5,878 nt of DNA from an uncultured Eubacteriales bacterium (GTDB lineage: Bacteria; Bacillota; Clostridia; Peptostreptococcales; Anaerovoracaceae): contig CACWYF010000087.1 of assembly GCA_902765035.1 (NCBI GenBank), forward strand, positions 1 through 5,878, given 5' to 3'. A program made the position numbers and the translations under genes. The notes beneath the pieces are model-generated. The model was not told where the DNA came from, did not search any database, and saw only the letters and a program-made list of their open reading frames with translations. Shown piece after piece: positions 1 through 5,878 of the stretch. Every line of letters begins with the position of its first letter. The stretch's first letter is position 1.

Positions 1-44
1 CTATTGTAGCCCCCTCGGGGGGTGAAGGGGGGGCTGCTGGCGTT
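1..44. other. G/C-homopolymer-rich edge sequence, not continuous with the PBP gene
   Basis: This stretch has runs of five C, six G and seven G. AGCCCCC at 8-14 could pair with GGGGGCT at 29-35, but no T-run follows on either strand, so it is not a convincing terminator. Translated on the minus strand in all three frames it gives only Pro/Arg/Gln-rich peptide, not the conserved tail expected after a PBP WFVGF motif. Its composition differs sharply from the neighbouring coding sequence. It could be an assembly artefact at a contig end, a rearrangement joint, or a GC-rich intergenic hairpin. I cannot tell which from 44 bases. Confidence 0.45.
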
Positions 45-1286
45 TCAATCCACATCATCGGTAAATCCTACGAACCACGCATCCGGATTGTACCCGCCGG
101 TCTCTGCGGTGCCGGATTTTGCATAGATATCTATGCCGTCAAAGTTCTCCTCACCGTAGTTCTCAACTACGTTGTTCTTCATCATGCTGCGGAGCTCTGC
201 TGCAGTATCCTTCTCGAGATATCTGCCGAGCGATTTGCCGCCGGTGATTTCCCTGAGGAATGTCGCGCTCTTGATCAGTGTCGGCTGGATCGCCTCTCCT
301 TCGTTGGCGATCGCTCCCATATAGACCATCATGGCACACGGATTGACAAGGTCATCAGCCTGTCCGATGCCGGCCCAGCTGAGCTTGATATTGTCATCTG
401 CCGGGAAGTCGAACGAGCCCGTCGCGGTGGTTATCCCGTTCACATCAACAGGTTCCGTAAGCCCCGCCTTCTCAGCATACTCCTGCATCGTTTTGGCTCC
501 GACCTCTCTTGTGAGTTCGCCGAATGCTCCGTTGCAGGACTGCGCAAGAGCCGATTTGAAGCTGACCTCGCCGTGTGAGCGGATATCTGTGAAGTCAGTT
601 CCTTCATATTCATTCTCTCCGTCACAGTCGAATGTGTAGGAATCTCTGTCAGCGATGTTGTCTATTACAGCCGCCGCAGTGACCAGCTTGAACGTCGAGC
701 CCGGTGTGATCTTGCCGTCAAGGAAATTGTTGAAATAGTATCCCTCGCCGTCATCCGCGTCAGGCAGACTGTCTGCCGGGTCAAAAGTAGGTGTGCTGAC
801 CATACACATGATCTCGCCCGTCTTGTAGTTGTACACGCCGACCGTCCCGGTCCTGCCTCCAAGCGCCTCATATGCAGCGACATTGGCCTCTGCATCGATG
901 GTCAGTCTTATCTTCTTGCCCTGACTTGAGTTGTCATAGGTGCCGTTCAGTATGTCATAGCCGATCAGCTGGCTCTTGAATACATTTATTGCACCGCTGG
1001 CTATATTCCCTCCCGGGTCTCCGACAGCATGCACCGTCGCCCGGCGGGTCTCATAGTTATCATTATAGAAAAAGCCGTCTCTTGTACACTCGAGGAGCAC
1101 TTCTCCGTTGCGGTCGCTTACAGTTCCCCTGTTGATGCGTCCGTCAGTATATATCTGCGAGTTTCCGTAGAAGCTCGCCCATTTGCCTCCGTCACGGATG
1201 AACCTGGATCCGAAAACAGCCACTCCCGCAAAAAGGATGAATGCAAGCAGAAGGCATATAACGGCACGTCTTTCCTGTTTACGCAT
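45..1286 (-). CDS. Class B penicillin-binding protein (PbpA/FtsI-like transpeptidase), C-terminally shortened
   Basis: This is a D,D-transpeptidase that cross-links peptidoglycan stem peptides on the outer face of the membrane, working with the SEDS polymerase encoded just upstream. The 413-residue product has one N-terminal membrane anchor (about 8-26) after a basic start, and a short N-terminal region containing the family's RG-x-V-x-DRNGEVL motif (53-64). The transpeptidase domain spans about 145 to the end, with STFK (catalytic Ser197, Lys200), SCN (Ser250, Asn252) and KSGT (Lys390-Thr393). All three active-site motifs are intact. The ATG lies one base after the ftsW-like stop and has a strong Shine-Dalgarno. 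The oddity is the end: the protein stops at DDVD, right after WFVGF. Relatives usually continue for some 40-60 residues, including a Gly-rich strand and a C-terminal helix. No reading frame in the remaining 44 bases restores that tail, so the gene is probably broken or misassembled there. The family call is firm; the natural end is doubtful. Confidence 0.9.
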   Translation of the reverse strand: MRKQERRAVICLLLAFILFAGVAVFGSRFIRDGGKWASFYGNSQIYTDGRINRGTVSDRNGEVLLECTRDGFFYNDNYETRRATVHAVGDPGGNIASGAINVFKSQLIGYDILNGTYDNSSQGKKIRLTIDAEANVAAYEALGGRTGTVGVYNYKTGEIMCMVSTPTFDPADSLPDADDGEGYYFNNFLDGKITPGSTFKLVTAAAVIDNIADRDSYTFDCDGENEYEGTDFTDIRSHGEVSFKSALAQSCNGAFGELTREVGAKTMQEYAEKAGLTEPVDVNGITTATGSFDFPADDNIKLSWAGIGQADDLVNPCAMMVYMGAIANEGEAIQPTLIKSATFLREITGGKSLGRYLEKDTAAELRSMMKNNVVENYGEENFDGIDIYAKSGTAETGGYNPDAWFVGFTDDVD

Positions 1287-1287
1287 C

Positions 1288-3006
1288 CTATGCCTCCTTT
1301 CTCACAGCCAGACTCGCTGACTGCCGCATGTCTGCCGCCTTGAAGTATGCCAGCATCGCCCACGAGGCAAGCATGCTCGTACCTCCTGTCGACAGGAACG
1401 GGAATGTTACACCTGTCAGCGGGAACAGATCCACAGCACCAAATACATTCAGTATAGTCTGTACCAGGAACATCGTTGCAGCACTGCAGGCGCATATCGT
1501 ATAGAAAGTGGATCTGCCGGCTACTATATTCATGACAGAAAAGATAGTCAGCGTTATGATGCAGAGCACCAGCAGCACGGCTATAATAAAGCCCCACTCC
1601 TCCATTACGAATCCGAAAACGAGGTCAGTGCTGGATGCTCCGACATACTTGAGCTGCCCGTTGCCGGCTCCGAGTCCGAGAAGTCCGCCGCCTGCGCCGA
1701 AGGACATCGTCCTTGTCTGCTGGTAGCCTTCGTTATCCGCAAAATCCCATACATGCCCCCAGACAGCGAATCTGGATGCAATATAAGGCTTGAACCTGAG
1801 TATCATCAGCCCCATCAGAGCAGCTCCTACGAATGTAAGAATCATTCTCGACAGGTCACCGCTTCGAAGGAATGAGACTATCAGGTAAGTTGCAAAGAAT
1901 ATGAGCGCCGTTCCGAAGTCGCCCATTATAGCCAGGCATGCAAGGCAGAAGAACGCGAACGCAGCATACATAATGGTGCTGTTCTTCTGATAAAGTTCCT
2001 CCAGCGTGCCCGCACCTACAAATACGAACGCCAGCTTGACTATCTCGGAAGGCTGTATGGATAATCCTCCGATCTGTATCCAGTTGGCCGCACCGTACTT
2101 GACAGTACCGAGAGCGAGATTGAGTAGAAGGAGTATCACCGACAGGCCGATAAGCATCGGCTTGAGTTTTCTCGTCCTCTCCAGTTCTCTCATGTATATG
2201 CACATGAATATCATTAGGGCAAGCCCCATCATCATGGCCACAAACTGTTTTGCCGTATTGCCCGGGTTCCACGAAGCGGTCACCGCAAGGTTTATCGTCG
2301 AAATGAAGAACGCTATCATCTCCATTTCAAAGCCCCTGCTGCCCATCGCCTTGAAGAATGTCACATATGCCCACATGACAACAGACAGGAGGACGATACA
2401 GATCAGCGCGCCCGCTGTTATGTCGGTCCCCATACCTATTATCAGCTGCACAATGGTCAGCACCTGGAACAGAGTGATCGCGAGCAGTATCTTCCATGGT
2501 GCCACAGGTTCCTTGTCCAGACGGCGCATTTTCTCGTTGTTTCTGCTCTCCTCGACGCTTGCAGGCGCCAGCGTGCAGTGTACGCCGCCCATCACGATCT
2601 CATCGCCTGTGCTGATGAGGTACCGTTTATTAGGCACCAGCTTGAACCCGTTGACCACGGTCCCGTTGTGCGACCCGAGATCCTTGATTATCCATTTTTC
2701 ATCATCGCGCCGGTTGATTATCGCATGATTGTTGGATATGGTCCTCAGAGGAATATTAATGTCTGCGGAGCGGCTCCGCCCCACTACATTCTCCCAGTGA
2801 GTTATCGGGTAGTTGCCGCCGTTTTCCACCAGGAAGTATCCCCATATTTCAGGCGTGCACCTCGTTGTCAGCAGCGAAATGATCGATACCAGCAGGATAT
2901 ATGCCGCGAGCACCACGAAGAACCACCGCATGACGGTGGTCATCTCTTTCGCTATCTCCGGATACGTCTCCGCCATATTCAGTAGTCTGTAAAGTATGCT
3001 TTCCAT
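1288..3006 (-). CDS. FHA-domain-containing FtsW/RodA/SpoVE-family (SEDS) peptidoglycan glycosyltransferase
   Basis: This is a polytopic membrane protein of the SEDS family, which polymerises lipid II into glycan strands and pairs with a class B PBP. The 572 residues begin with a membrane segment (about 29-47). An FHA phosphothreonine-binding domain follows (about 57-150), with GRS at 76-78, SNNH at 91-94, GSHNGT at 111-116 and NG at 119-120, the expected ligand-binding positions. The SEDS core runs from about 172 to 556 with roughly ten hydrophobic segments. Family signatures are QPSEIVK (318-324), GDFGTA (362-367), STD (459-461, containing the likely catalytic Asp461), MEEWGF (468-473) and PLTGVTFPF with STGGTS (529-544). 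Typical SEDS proteins are about 370-430 residues; the extra length is the FHA part. An in-frame TGA two codons upstream fixes the ATG as the first possible start, although no good Shine-Dalgarno is near it. The PBP follows after one base, implying co-transcription and translational coupling. Whether it serves division or elongation cannot be decided from sequence. Confidence 0.93.
   Translation of the reverse strand: MESILYRLLNMAETYPEIAKEMTTVMRWFFVVLAAYILLVSIISLLTTRCTPEIWGYFLVENGGNYPITHWENVVGRSRSADINIPLRTISNNHAIINRRDDEKWIIKDLGSHNGTVVNGFKLVPNKRYLISTGDEIVMGGVHCTLAPASVEESRNNEKMRRLDKEPVAPWKILLAITLFQVLTIVQLIIGMGTDITAGALICIVLLSVVMWAYVTFFKAMGSRGFEMEMIAFFISTINLAVTASWNPGNTAKQFVAMMMGLALMIFMCIYMRELERTRKLKPMLIGLSVILLLLNLALGTVKYGAANWIQIGGLSIQPSEIVKLAFVFVGAGTLEELYQKNSTIMYAAFAFFCLACLAIMGDFGTALIFFATYLIVSFLRSGDLSRMILTFVGAALMGLMILRFKPYIASRFAVWGHVWDFADNEGYQQTRTMSFGAGGGLLGLGAGNGQLKYVGASSTDLVFGFVMEEWGFIIAVLLVLCIITLTIFSVMNIVAGRSTFYTICACSAATMFLVQTILNVFGAVDLFPLTGVTFPFLSTGGTSMLASWAMLAYFKAADMRQSASLAVRKEA
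1293..1300 (-). promoter_or_regulatory. Ribosome binding site of the PBP gene, embedded in the end of the ftsW-like gene
   Basis: AAAGGAGG on the minus strand lies six bases before the PBP ATG. It is made from the last codons of the upstream gene (Arg-Lys-Glu-Ala), whose TAG stop is separated from the ATG by one base. This fixes the PBP start and supports coupled translation of the polymerase and transpeptidase. Confidence 0.85.
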
Positions 3007-3014
3007 ATATCAGT

Positions 3015-3024
3015 AGTATATACT
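3015..3024 (-). promoter_or_regulatory. Candidate -10 element (TATACT) in a 10-bp palindrome ahead of the FHA-ftsW gene
   Basis: TATACT (minus strand, 3020-3015) matches the -10 consensus at five of six positions and sits in the perfect palindrome AGTATATACT. It ends only eight bases before the ATG, so transcription would start at or within a base or two of the start codon, giving a nearly leaderless mRNA. This would explain the absent Shine-Dalgarno; the nearest purine-rich GTGAGG (3035-3030) is 23 bases from the ATG, which is too far. A promoter is expected somewhere in this gap because a terminator lies just upstream. No convincing -35 is visible at the right spacing. The palindrome could instead be an operator or chance. 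Confidence 0.3.
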
Positions 3025-3071
3025 GCAAACCTCACTTTTTTTCTTAAAATGCATTAATCCTCTGCATCAGC

Positions 3072-3101
3072 AAAAAAGCTGACCGCCGTATGGCAGTCAG
3101 C
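3072..3101 (-). terminator. Intrinsic terminator of glnS
   Basis: On the minus strand, GCTGACTGCC and GGCGGTCAGC (arms within 3078-3101) form a ten-pair stem with one mismatch and a four-base loop, followed at once by six T (3077-3072). It lies about 80 bases past the glnS stop and separates glnS from the FHA-ftsW-PBP unit. On the plus strand no T-run follows the hairpin, so it acts in one direction only. Confidence 0.88.
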
Positions 3102-3125
3102 CTCTCATATCTTCATTTATTCTAT

Positions 3126-3144
3126 CGGAGGAGCTACGCCTCCG
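3126..3144. repeat. Small inverted repeat (hairpin) in the glnS 3' untranslated region
   Basis: CGGAGG at 3126-3131 and CCTCCG at 3139-3144 are perfect inverted arms around a seven-base loop. No T-run follows on either strand, so it is not a terminator by itself. It lies between the glnS stop and the true terminator and could stabilise the 3' end of the glnS mRNA. Its function is unknown. Confidence 0.4.
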
Positions 3145-3182
3145 GAGATCAAGCATTTCTTCCTTACGCCAACGCCGTATTA

Positions 3183-4865
3183 TCACTTCCAGCTGCTCTT
3201 GAGTCCTACTATACTGTTGAACACTTTCTCCTCGTCTGTAGTGAGCTCGGAGTCTGCAATGTAGTAGCCCTTGCGGAAGAACTGGAATCTTTCACCCGGC
3301 TTTACGTCAGCTGCACTTGGCTCTGCATAACCCCATGTCTCGTGAAGCGATTCAGGATCGAACTCCAGCTTAGTCTCCATCTTGCCGGTCTCTTCGTTCA
3401 TCTCCTCAACTTCCTTCATCAGGTAGCCGTACTCCCTGATGCGGATCTTGACGGCTGTACTTGCCTCAACGAAGTGGATGGTTCCCTTGACCTTGCGGCC
3501 TTCGAATCCGGAGCCGCTGTGTGTCTCCGGATCATATGTGCAGTGGAGCGCGATGATGTTTCCGTCCGCATCCTTCTCGACGCTGTTGCATGTGATGAAG
3601 TATGCGCCCTTGAATCTTACCTCGTTGCCCGGGAAGAGTCTGAAGTACTTCTTGACAGGGACTTCCATGAAGTCATCTCCGTCGACCCACAGTTCTCTTC
3701 CGAACGGGATCTCTCTTGTTCCCATCTCAGGCACCTTGCTGTTGTTCTCAACAGTGCACATCTCGATCTTATCCTCAGGATAGTTGTCGATGATGACCTT
3801 GATCGGGTTCTTGACTACGTTGATAGCCGGCACCTTGAGCTGCAGGTCTTCTCTTACGCACTGCTCAAGCTGTGCAATATCTATTGTCGAATCAGCCTTG
3901 GATACTCCGATGTCGTTGCAGAACTTACGGATAGCTTCCGGTGTATATCCTCTTCTTCTTACAGCTGCGAGTGTGCAGAGTCTTGGGTCATCCCAGCCTT
4001 CTACCTTACCCTCTTCAACAAGTCTTCTGATGAATCTCTTGCTCATCAGCATGGTGGTTACGTTGAGAGGCGCGAACTCGATCTGTCTCGGAGGATTAGG
4101 CCACCAGCCCACTTCCCTTACGACCCAGTCGTAGAGCGGTCTGTGATCCTCGAACTCGAGTGTACAGATGGAGTGAGTGATTCCCTCGATAGCGTCCTCG
4201 ATCGGGTGGGCAAAATCATACATCGGGTAGATGCACCATTTGTCCCCTGTGTTGTGATGAGGCGCATGTACGACTCTGTAAATGACAGGGTCTCTCATGT
4301 TGATGTTAGGGCTTGCCATGTCGATCTTCGCTCTCAGGCATACTTCGCCGTCAGCGAACTCACCGGCTCTCATCTTCTCGAAGAGCTCGAGGTTCTCCTC
4401 TACAGGTCTGTTCCTGTAAGGGCTCTCCTTGCCGGGTTCCTTGAGTGTGCCTCTGTATTCTCTGATCTGATCAGGAGTAAGCTCACATACGAACGCCTTG
4501 CCCTGCTTGATGAGTTCGACAGCCGCCTCGTACATCGTGTCAAAATAGTCTGAAGCCCAGAGTTTCTCGTCCCACTGGAATCCGAGCCAGTTGACGTCAG
4601 CCTCGATTGACTTGACGAATTCGATGTCTTCCTTGGTCGGATTGGTATCGTCATATCTCAGGTTGCATCTTCCGCCGTACTTCAGTGCTGTGCCGAAATT
4701 GAGGCAGAGGGACTTAGCGTGTCCGATATGCAGATATCCGTTAGGTTCCGGCGGGAATCTCGTTACGATTTCCTTATGTTTACCGGTCTTAAGGTCTTCA
4801 TCGATTATGTCATGGATGAAATTGCCGGCCATGTCCTTATATTCTTCAGCTGTTGCAAATGCCAT
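3183..4865 (-). CDS. glnS: Glutaminyl-tRNA synthetase (GlnRS)
   Basis: This cytosolic class I aminoacyl-tRNA synthetase charges tRNA-Gln with glutamine using ATP. The 560-residue length is normal for bacterial GlnRS (E. coli is about 554). The N-terminal catalytic Rossmann fold carries [15 protein letters not shown] (38-52) with the HIGH signature at 46-49. Further on are YDDTNP (71-76), a conserved region around [17 protein letters not shown] (216-232) and MSKR (274-277), the GlnRS version of the KMSKS loop. The second half matches the beta-barrel anticodon-binding domain, including [10 protein letters not shown] (384-393) and FFRKGYY (529-535), and ends at LKSSWK as a complete protein. The ATG is preceded by AAAGGGG (4879-4873) at seven-base spacing, so the start is secure. 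An extended -10 candidate lies about 40 bases upstream and a strong terminator follows, so it appears monocistronic. The gene next upstream is divergent. Nothing suggests damage. Confidence 0.97.
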   Translation of the reverse strand: MAFATAEEYKDMAGNFIHDIIDEDLKTGKHKEIVTRFPPEPNGYLHIGHAKSLCLNFGTALKYGGRCNLRYDDTNPTKEDIEFVKSIEADVNWLGFQWDEKLWASDYFDTMYEAAVELIKQGKAFVCELTPDQIREYRGTLKEPGKESPYRNRPVEENLELFEKMRAGEFADGEVCLRAKIDMASPNINMRDPVIYRVVHAPHHNTGDKWCIYPMYDFAHPIEDAIEGITHSICTLEFEDHRPLYDWVVREVGWWPNPPRQIEFAPLNVTTMLMSKRFIRRLVEEGKVEGWDDPRLCTLAAVRRRGYTPEAIRKFCNDIGVSKADSTIDIAQLEQCVREDLQLKVPAINVVKNPIKVIIDNYPEDKIEMCTVENNSKVPEMGTREIPFGRELWVDGDDFMEVPVKKYFRLFPGNEVRFKGAYFITCNSVEKDADGNIIALHCTYDPETHSGSGFEGRKVKGTIHFVEASTAVKIRIREYGYLMKEVEEMNEETGKMETKLEFDPESLHETWGYAEPSAADVKPGERFQFFRKGYYIADSELTTDEEKVFNSIVGLKSSWK

Positions 4866-4904
4866 AGTCTTACCCCTTTCAGGAAATTTCTCATAGTTGC
4901 GGTA

Positions 4905-4913
4905 AGTATATCA
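4905..4913 (-). promoter_or_regulatory. Candidate glnS promoter, extended -10 (TGATATACT)
   Basis: TGnTATACT on the minus strand is an extended -10 with a five-of-six hexamer. It lies 39 bases before the glnS ATG, giving a leader of about 30 bases that contains the Shine-Dalgarno. No good TTGACA-like -35 is seen 16-18 bases upstream, which extended -10 promoters can tolerate. This is placement by motif only. Confidence 0.45.
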
Positions 4914-4995
4914 CATATTTGAATAGACTAACAGAATAATTCGCCATTACGGCATGTGCAAAGGTGCATTCCCGCTACTTATCCTTATTGGTTTG

Positions 4996-5004
4996 TGATA
5001 TTAT
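4996..5004 (+). promoter_or_regulatory. Candidate promoter of the hydrogenase-like gene, extended -10 (TGATATTAT)
   Basis: TGnTATTAT on the plus strand is an extended -10 with a five-of-six hexamer in an AT-rich stretch. It would give a leader of about 95 bases before the ATG at 5106. No clear -35 is present. It lies about 85 bases from the divergent glnS -10 candidate, so the two could share a regulator, but no defined operator is recognised. A CATACT at 5012-5017 is an alternative -10. Confidence 0.35.
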
Positions 5005-5089
5005 TATTAAACATACTGTAGATGTTGATTTCACTTATGTACAGCAGACACAGCGTCACATATCAGCGGATAAGTACGCACCGTCTGCC

Positions 5090-5096
5090 AGAAGGG
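5090..5096 (+). promoter_or_regulatory. Ribosome binding site that selects the start at 5106
   Basis: AGAAGGG ends nine bases before the ATG at 5106, a workable spacing. A second in-frame ATG at 5097 abuts the same site with no spacing, and a third in-frame ATG at 5037 has no purine-rich sequence before it. The 5106 start is therefore preferred; the others would add 3 or 23 residues with no family resemblance that I recognise. Confidence 0.65.
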
Positions 5097-5105
5097 ATGA
5101 AAAAA

Positions 5106-5878
5106 ATGAGCATAGTAAGCAGATACCCTATTTATACCGAGATAAACAACTGCCGCGACTGCTACAAGTGCGTCAGGACGTGCCCGGTCAAAGCCATCCA
5201 GATCAAGGACGCCCACGCTCTGATCCTGCACGACAGATGCACATTCTGCGGCACCTGCGTCAATGAATGTCCTAACGGAGTCAAGCAGATACGGAATGAT
5301 GTCGACAGAGTCGAGATGGCCTTCATGTCGAAGCGCAAAGTCATCGTATCTCTCGCGCCGTCATATGTATCCGAGTTCTACGGGTACGAGGAGAATTTTG
5401 TCCGCGCCCTCTACAAGCTCGGTTTCGATGCCGTCTCAGAGACTGCAATCGGAGCTGCACTCGTATCACAGGCACTTGACATGTACGTTATTGAGCACGG
5501 CTCAGCGAACTTTATTTCGACAGCATGCCCGTCTGTAGTCGAGCTGGTCAAGAAATACTTTCCGGAGTATATCTCCAAGCTCGCGCCGGTACCGTCACCG
5601 CTCCAGACGCACAGCGCTTATCTGAGGCATCTGTACGGCAATGACATAGTTATCGTATTCATCGGACCTTGCATCGCCAAGAAGCTTGAAGCAGACGAGC
5701 ACCCGGGCTATCCGGACATCGCCCTCACTTTCCGTGAGGTCGAGCAGTGGCTGGATGAAGAGAACATCCAGCTCGACAATATAGATACAGGGATCCCTGT
5801 CGAATTCGTTCCTGCCAAGGCGGGCAAGGCGGCAATCTATCCTATCGAGAACGGACAGATAGAGACCTCCAAGATATG
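5106..5878 (+). CDS. Ferredoxin-domain protein with [FeFe]-hydrogenase large-subunit-like domain, probably sensory type (3' end outside window)
   Basis: The visible 257 residues start with two 4Fe-4S ferredoxin motifs: Cys16, 19, 22, 26 and Cys45, 48, 51, 55, each ending in Cys-Pro. From about residue 77 the protein resembles the iron-only hydrogenase large subunit C-terminal domain. STACP (138-142) corresponds to the L1 motif TSCCP, and FIGPCIAKKLEAD (185-197) to the L2 motif MPCxxKxxE. Cys141 and Cys189 are in place as H-cluster ligands. The first L1 cysteine, which carries protons in catalytic enzymes, is Ala140. That pattern is seen in sensory-type hydrogenases (HydS-like groups), so a role in redox or H2 sensing is inferred rather than bulk H2 turnover. 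The L3 motif with the last two H-cluster cysteines, and any C-terminal PAS or other signalling domain, would lie past the window end and cannot be checked. The protein is cytosolic, with no signal peptide or membrane segment. It is divergent from glnS and its downstream partners are unseen. The family is firm; the subtype is tentative. Confidence 0.85.
   Translation, partial: MSIVSRYPIYTEINNCRDCYKCVRTCPVKAIQIKDAHALILHDRCTFCGTCVNECPNGVKQIRNDVDRVEMAFMSKRKVIVSLAPSYVSEFYGYEENFVRALYKLGFDAVSETAIGAALVSQALDMYVIEHGSANFISTACPSVVELVKKYFPEYISKLAPVPSPLQTHSAYLRHLYGNDIVIVFIGPCIAKKLEADEHPGYPDIALTFREVEQWLDEENIQLDNIDTGIPVEFVPAKAGKAAIYPIENGQIETSKI

Noticed and set aside
8..35. Intrinsic terminator for the PBP gene at the left edge
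   Set aside because: AGCCCCC and GGGGGCT can pair, but no T-run follows in the minus-strand direction, and competing pairings among the G and C runs make a single defined hairpin doubtful.
1..60. CRISPR array
   Set aside because: Only a partial 12-base repeat-like end is present. There is no second repeat, no spacer periodicity and no cas gene in the window.
1118..1597. Minus-strand 159-codon frame across the ftsW-PBP boundary
   Set aside because: It is an out-of-frame shadow of two genes whose own frames carry all family motifs. Its sequence is Cys/His-rich and unrelated to any family I recognise.
2006..2985. Plus-strand open frames of 240 and 135 codons opposite the FHA-ftsW gene
   Set aside because: They overlap each other and lie antisense to well-conserved SEDS and FHA motifs. 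No domain or ribosome binding site supports them.
3090..4553. A 487-codon open frame on the plus strand opposite glnS
   Set aside because: It is antisense to a fully conserved GlnRS. It has no recognisable domain, and its Cys/Val/Leu-rich composition is that of a reverse-frame shadow produced by glnS codon usage. It also starts inside the terminator hairpin without a Shine-Dalgarno.
4993..5013. Rex-like operator (TTGTGAT … TTAAACA) ahead of the hydrogenase-like gene
   Set aside because: The half-sites are seven bases apart rather than the four expected, and they are imperfect, so the match is too weak to call despite the attractive redox context.
4964..5266. Plus-strand 100-codon frame ahead of the hydrogenase-like gene
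   Set aside because: It runs into the ferredoxin motifs of the true gene in another frame, with no ribosome binding site and no recognisable sequence features.

Overview
The window reads as a chromosomal segment from an anaerobic, Gram-positive bacterium, most likely a member of the Clostridia (Anaerovoracaceae or Mogibacterium-like lineages fit best). This rests on three things: an FHA-containing FtsW/RodA protein beside a small class B penicillin-binding protein, an [FeFe]-hydrogenase-type protein, and strong Shine-Dalgarno sequences. The taxonomic call is inference from gene content, not from a database search.

Layout, left to right. Bases 1-44 are a G/C-homopolymer-rich stretch that does not continue the neighbouring gene. 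Bases 45-3006 (minus strand) are a two-gene elongation/division unit. It is transcribed from right to left: an FHA-domain FtsW/RodA-type glycan polymerase, then, after a single base, a class B PBP transpeptidase. The PBP stops shortly after its KSGT motif and lacks the usual C-terminal tail. Bases 3007-3182 are intergenic, with a clear minus-strand intrinsic terminator (3072-3101) for the gene to the right, a second hairpin without a T-run, and a -10-like TATACT unusually close to the ftsW-like start. Bases 3183-4865 (minus) are glnS, glutaminyl-tRNA synthetase, intact. Bases 4866-5105 are a divergent promoter region with an extended -10 candidate in each direction. From 5106 to the window end (plus) runs a ferredoxin-domain protein with an [FeFe]-hydrogenase large-subunit fold, cut by the window edge.

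Functionally, the leftmost two genes form a polymerase/transpeptidase pair for septal or lateral peptidoglycan synthesis, with the FHA domain suggesting control by a Ser/Thr kinase encoded elsewhere. glnS is a housekeeping translation gene with its own terminator and probable promoter. The hydrogenase-like protein keeps two H-cluster cysteines but has Ala in place of the usual proton-transfer Cys, which points to a sensory or regulatory type rather than a bulk H2-producing enzyme. I saw no CRISPR array, insertion sequence, RNA gene or complete unknown system. The best leads are the FHA-FtsW fusion, the abrupt end of the PBP, and the altered hydrogenase motif.
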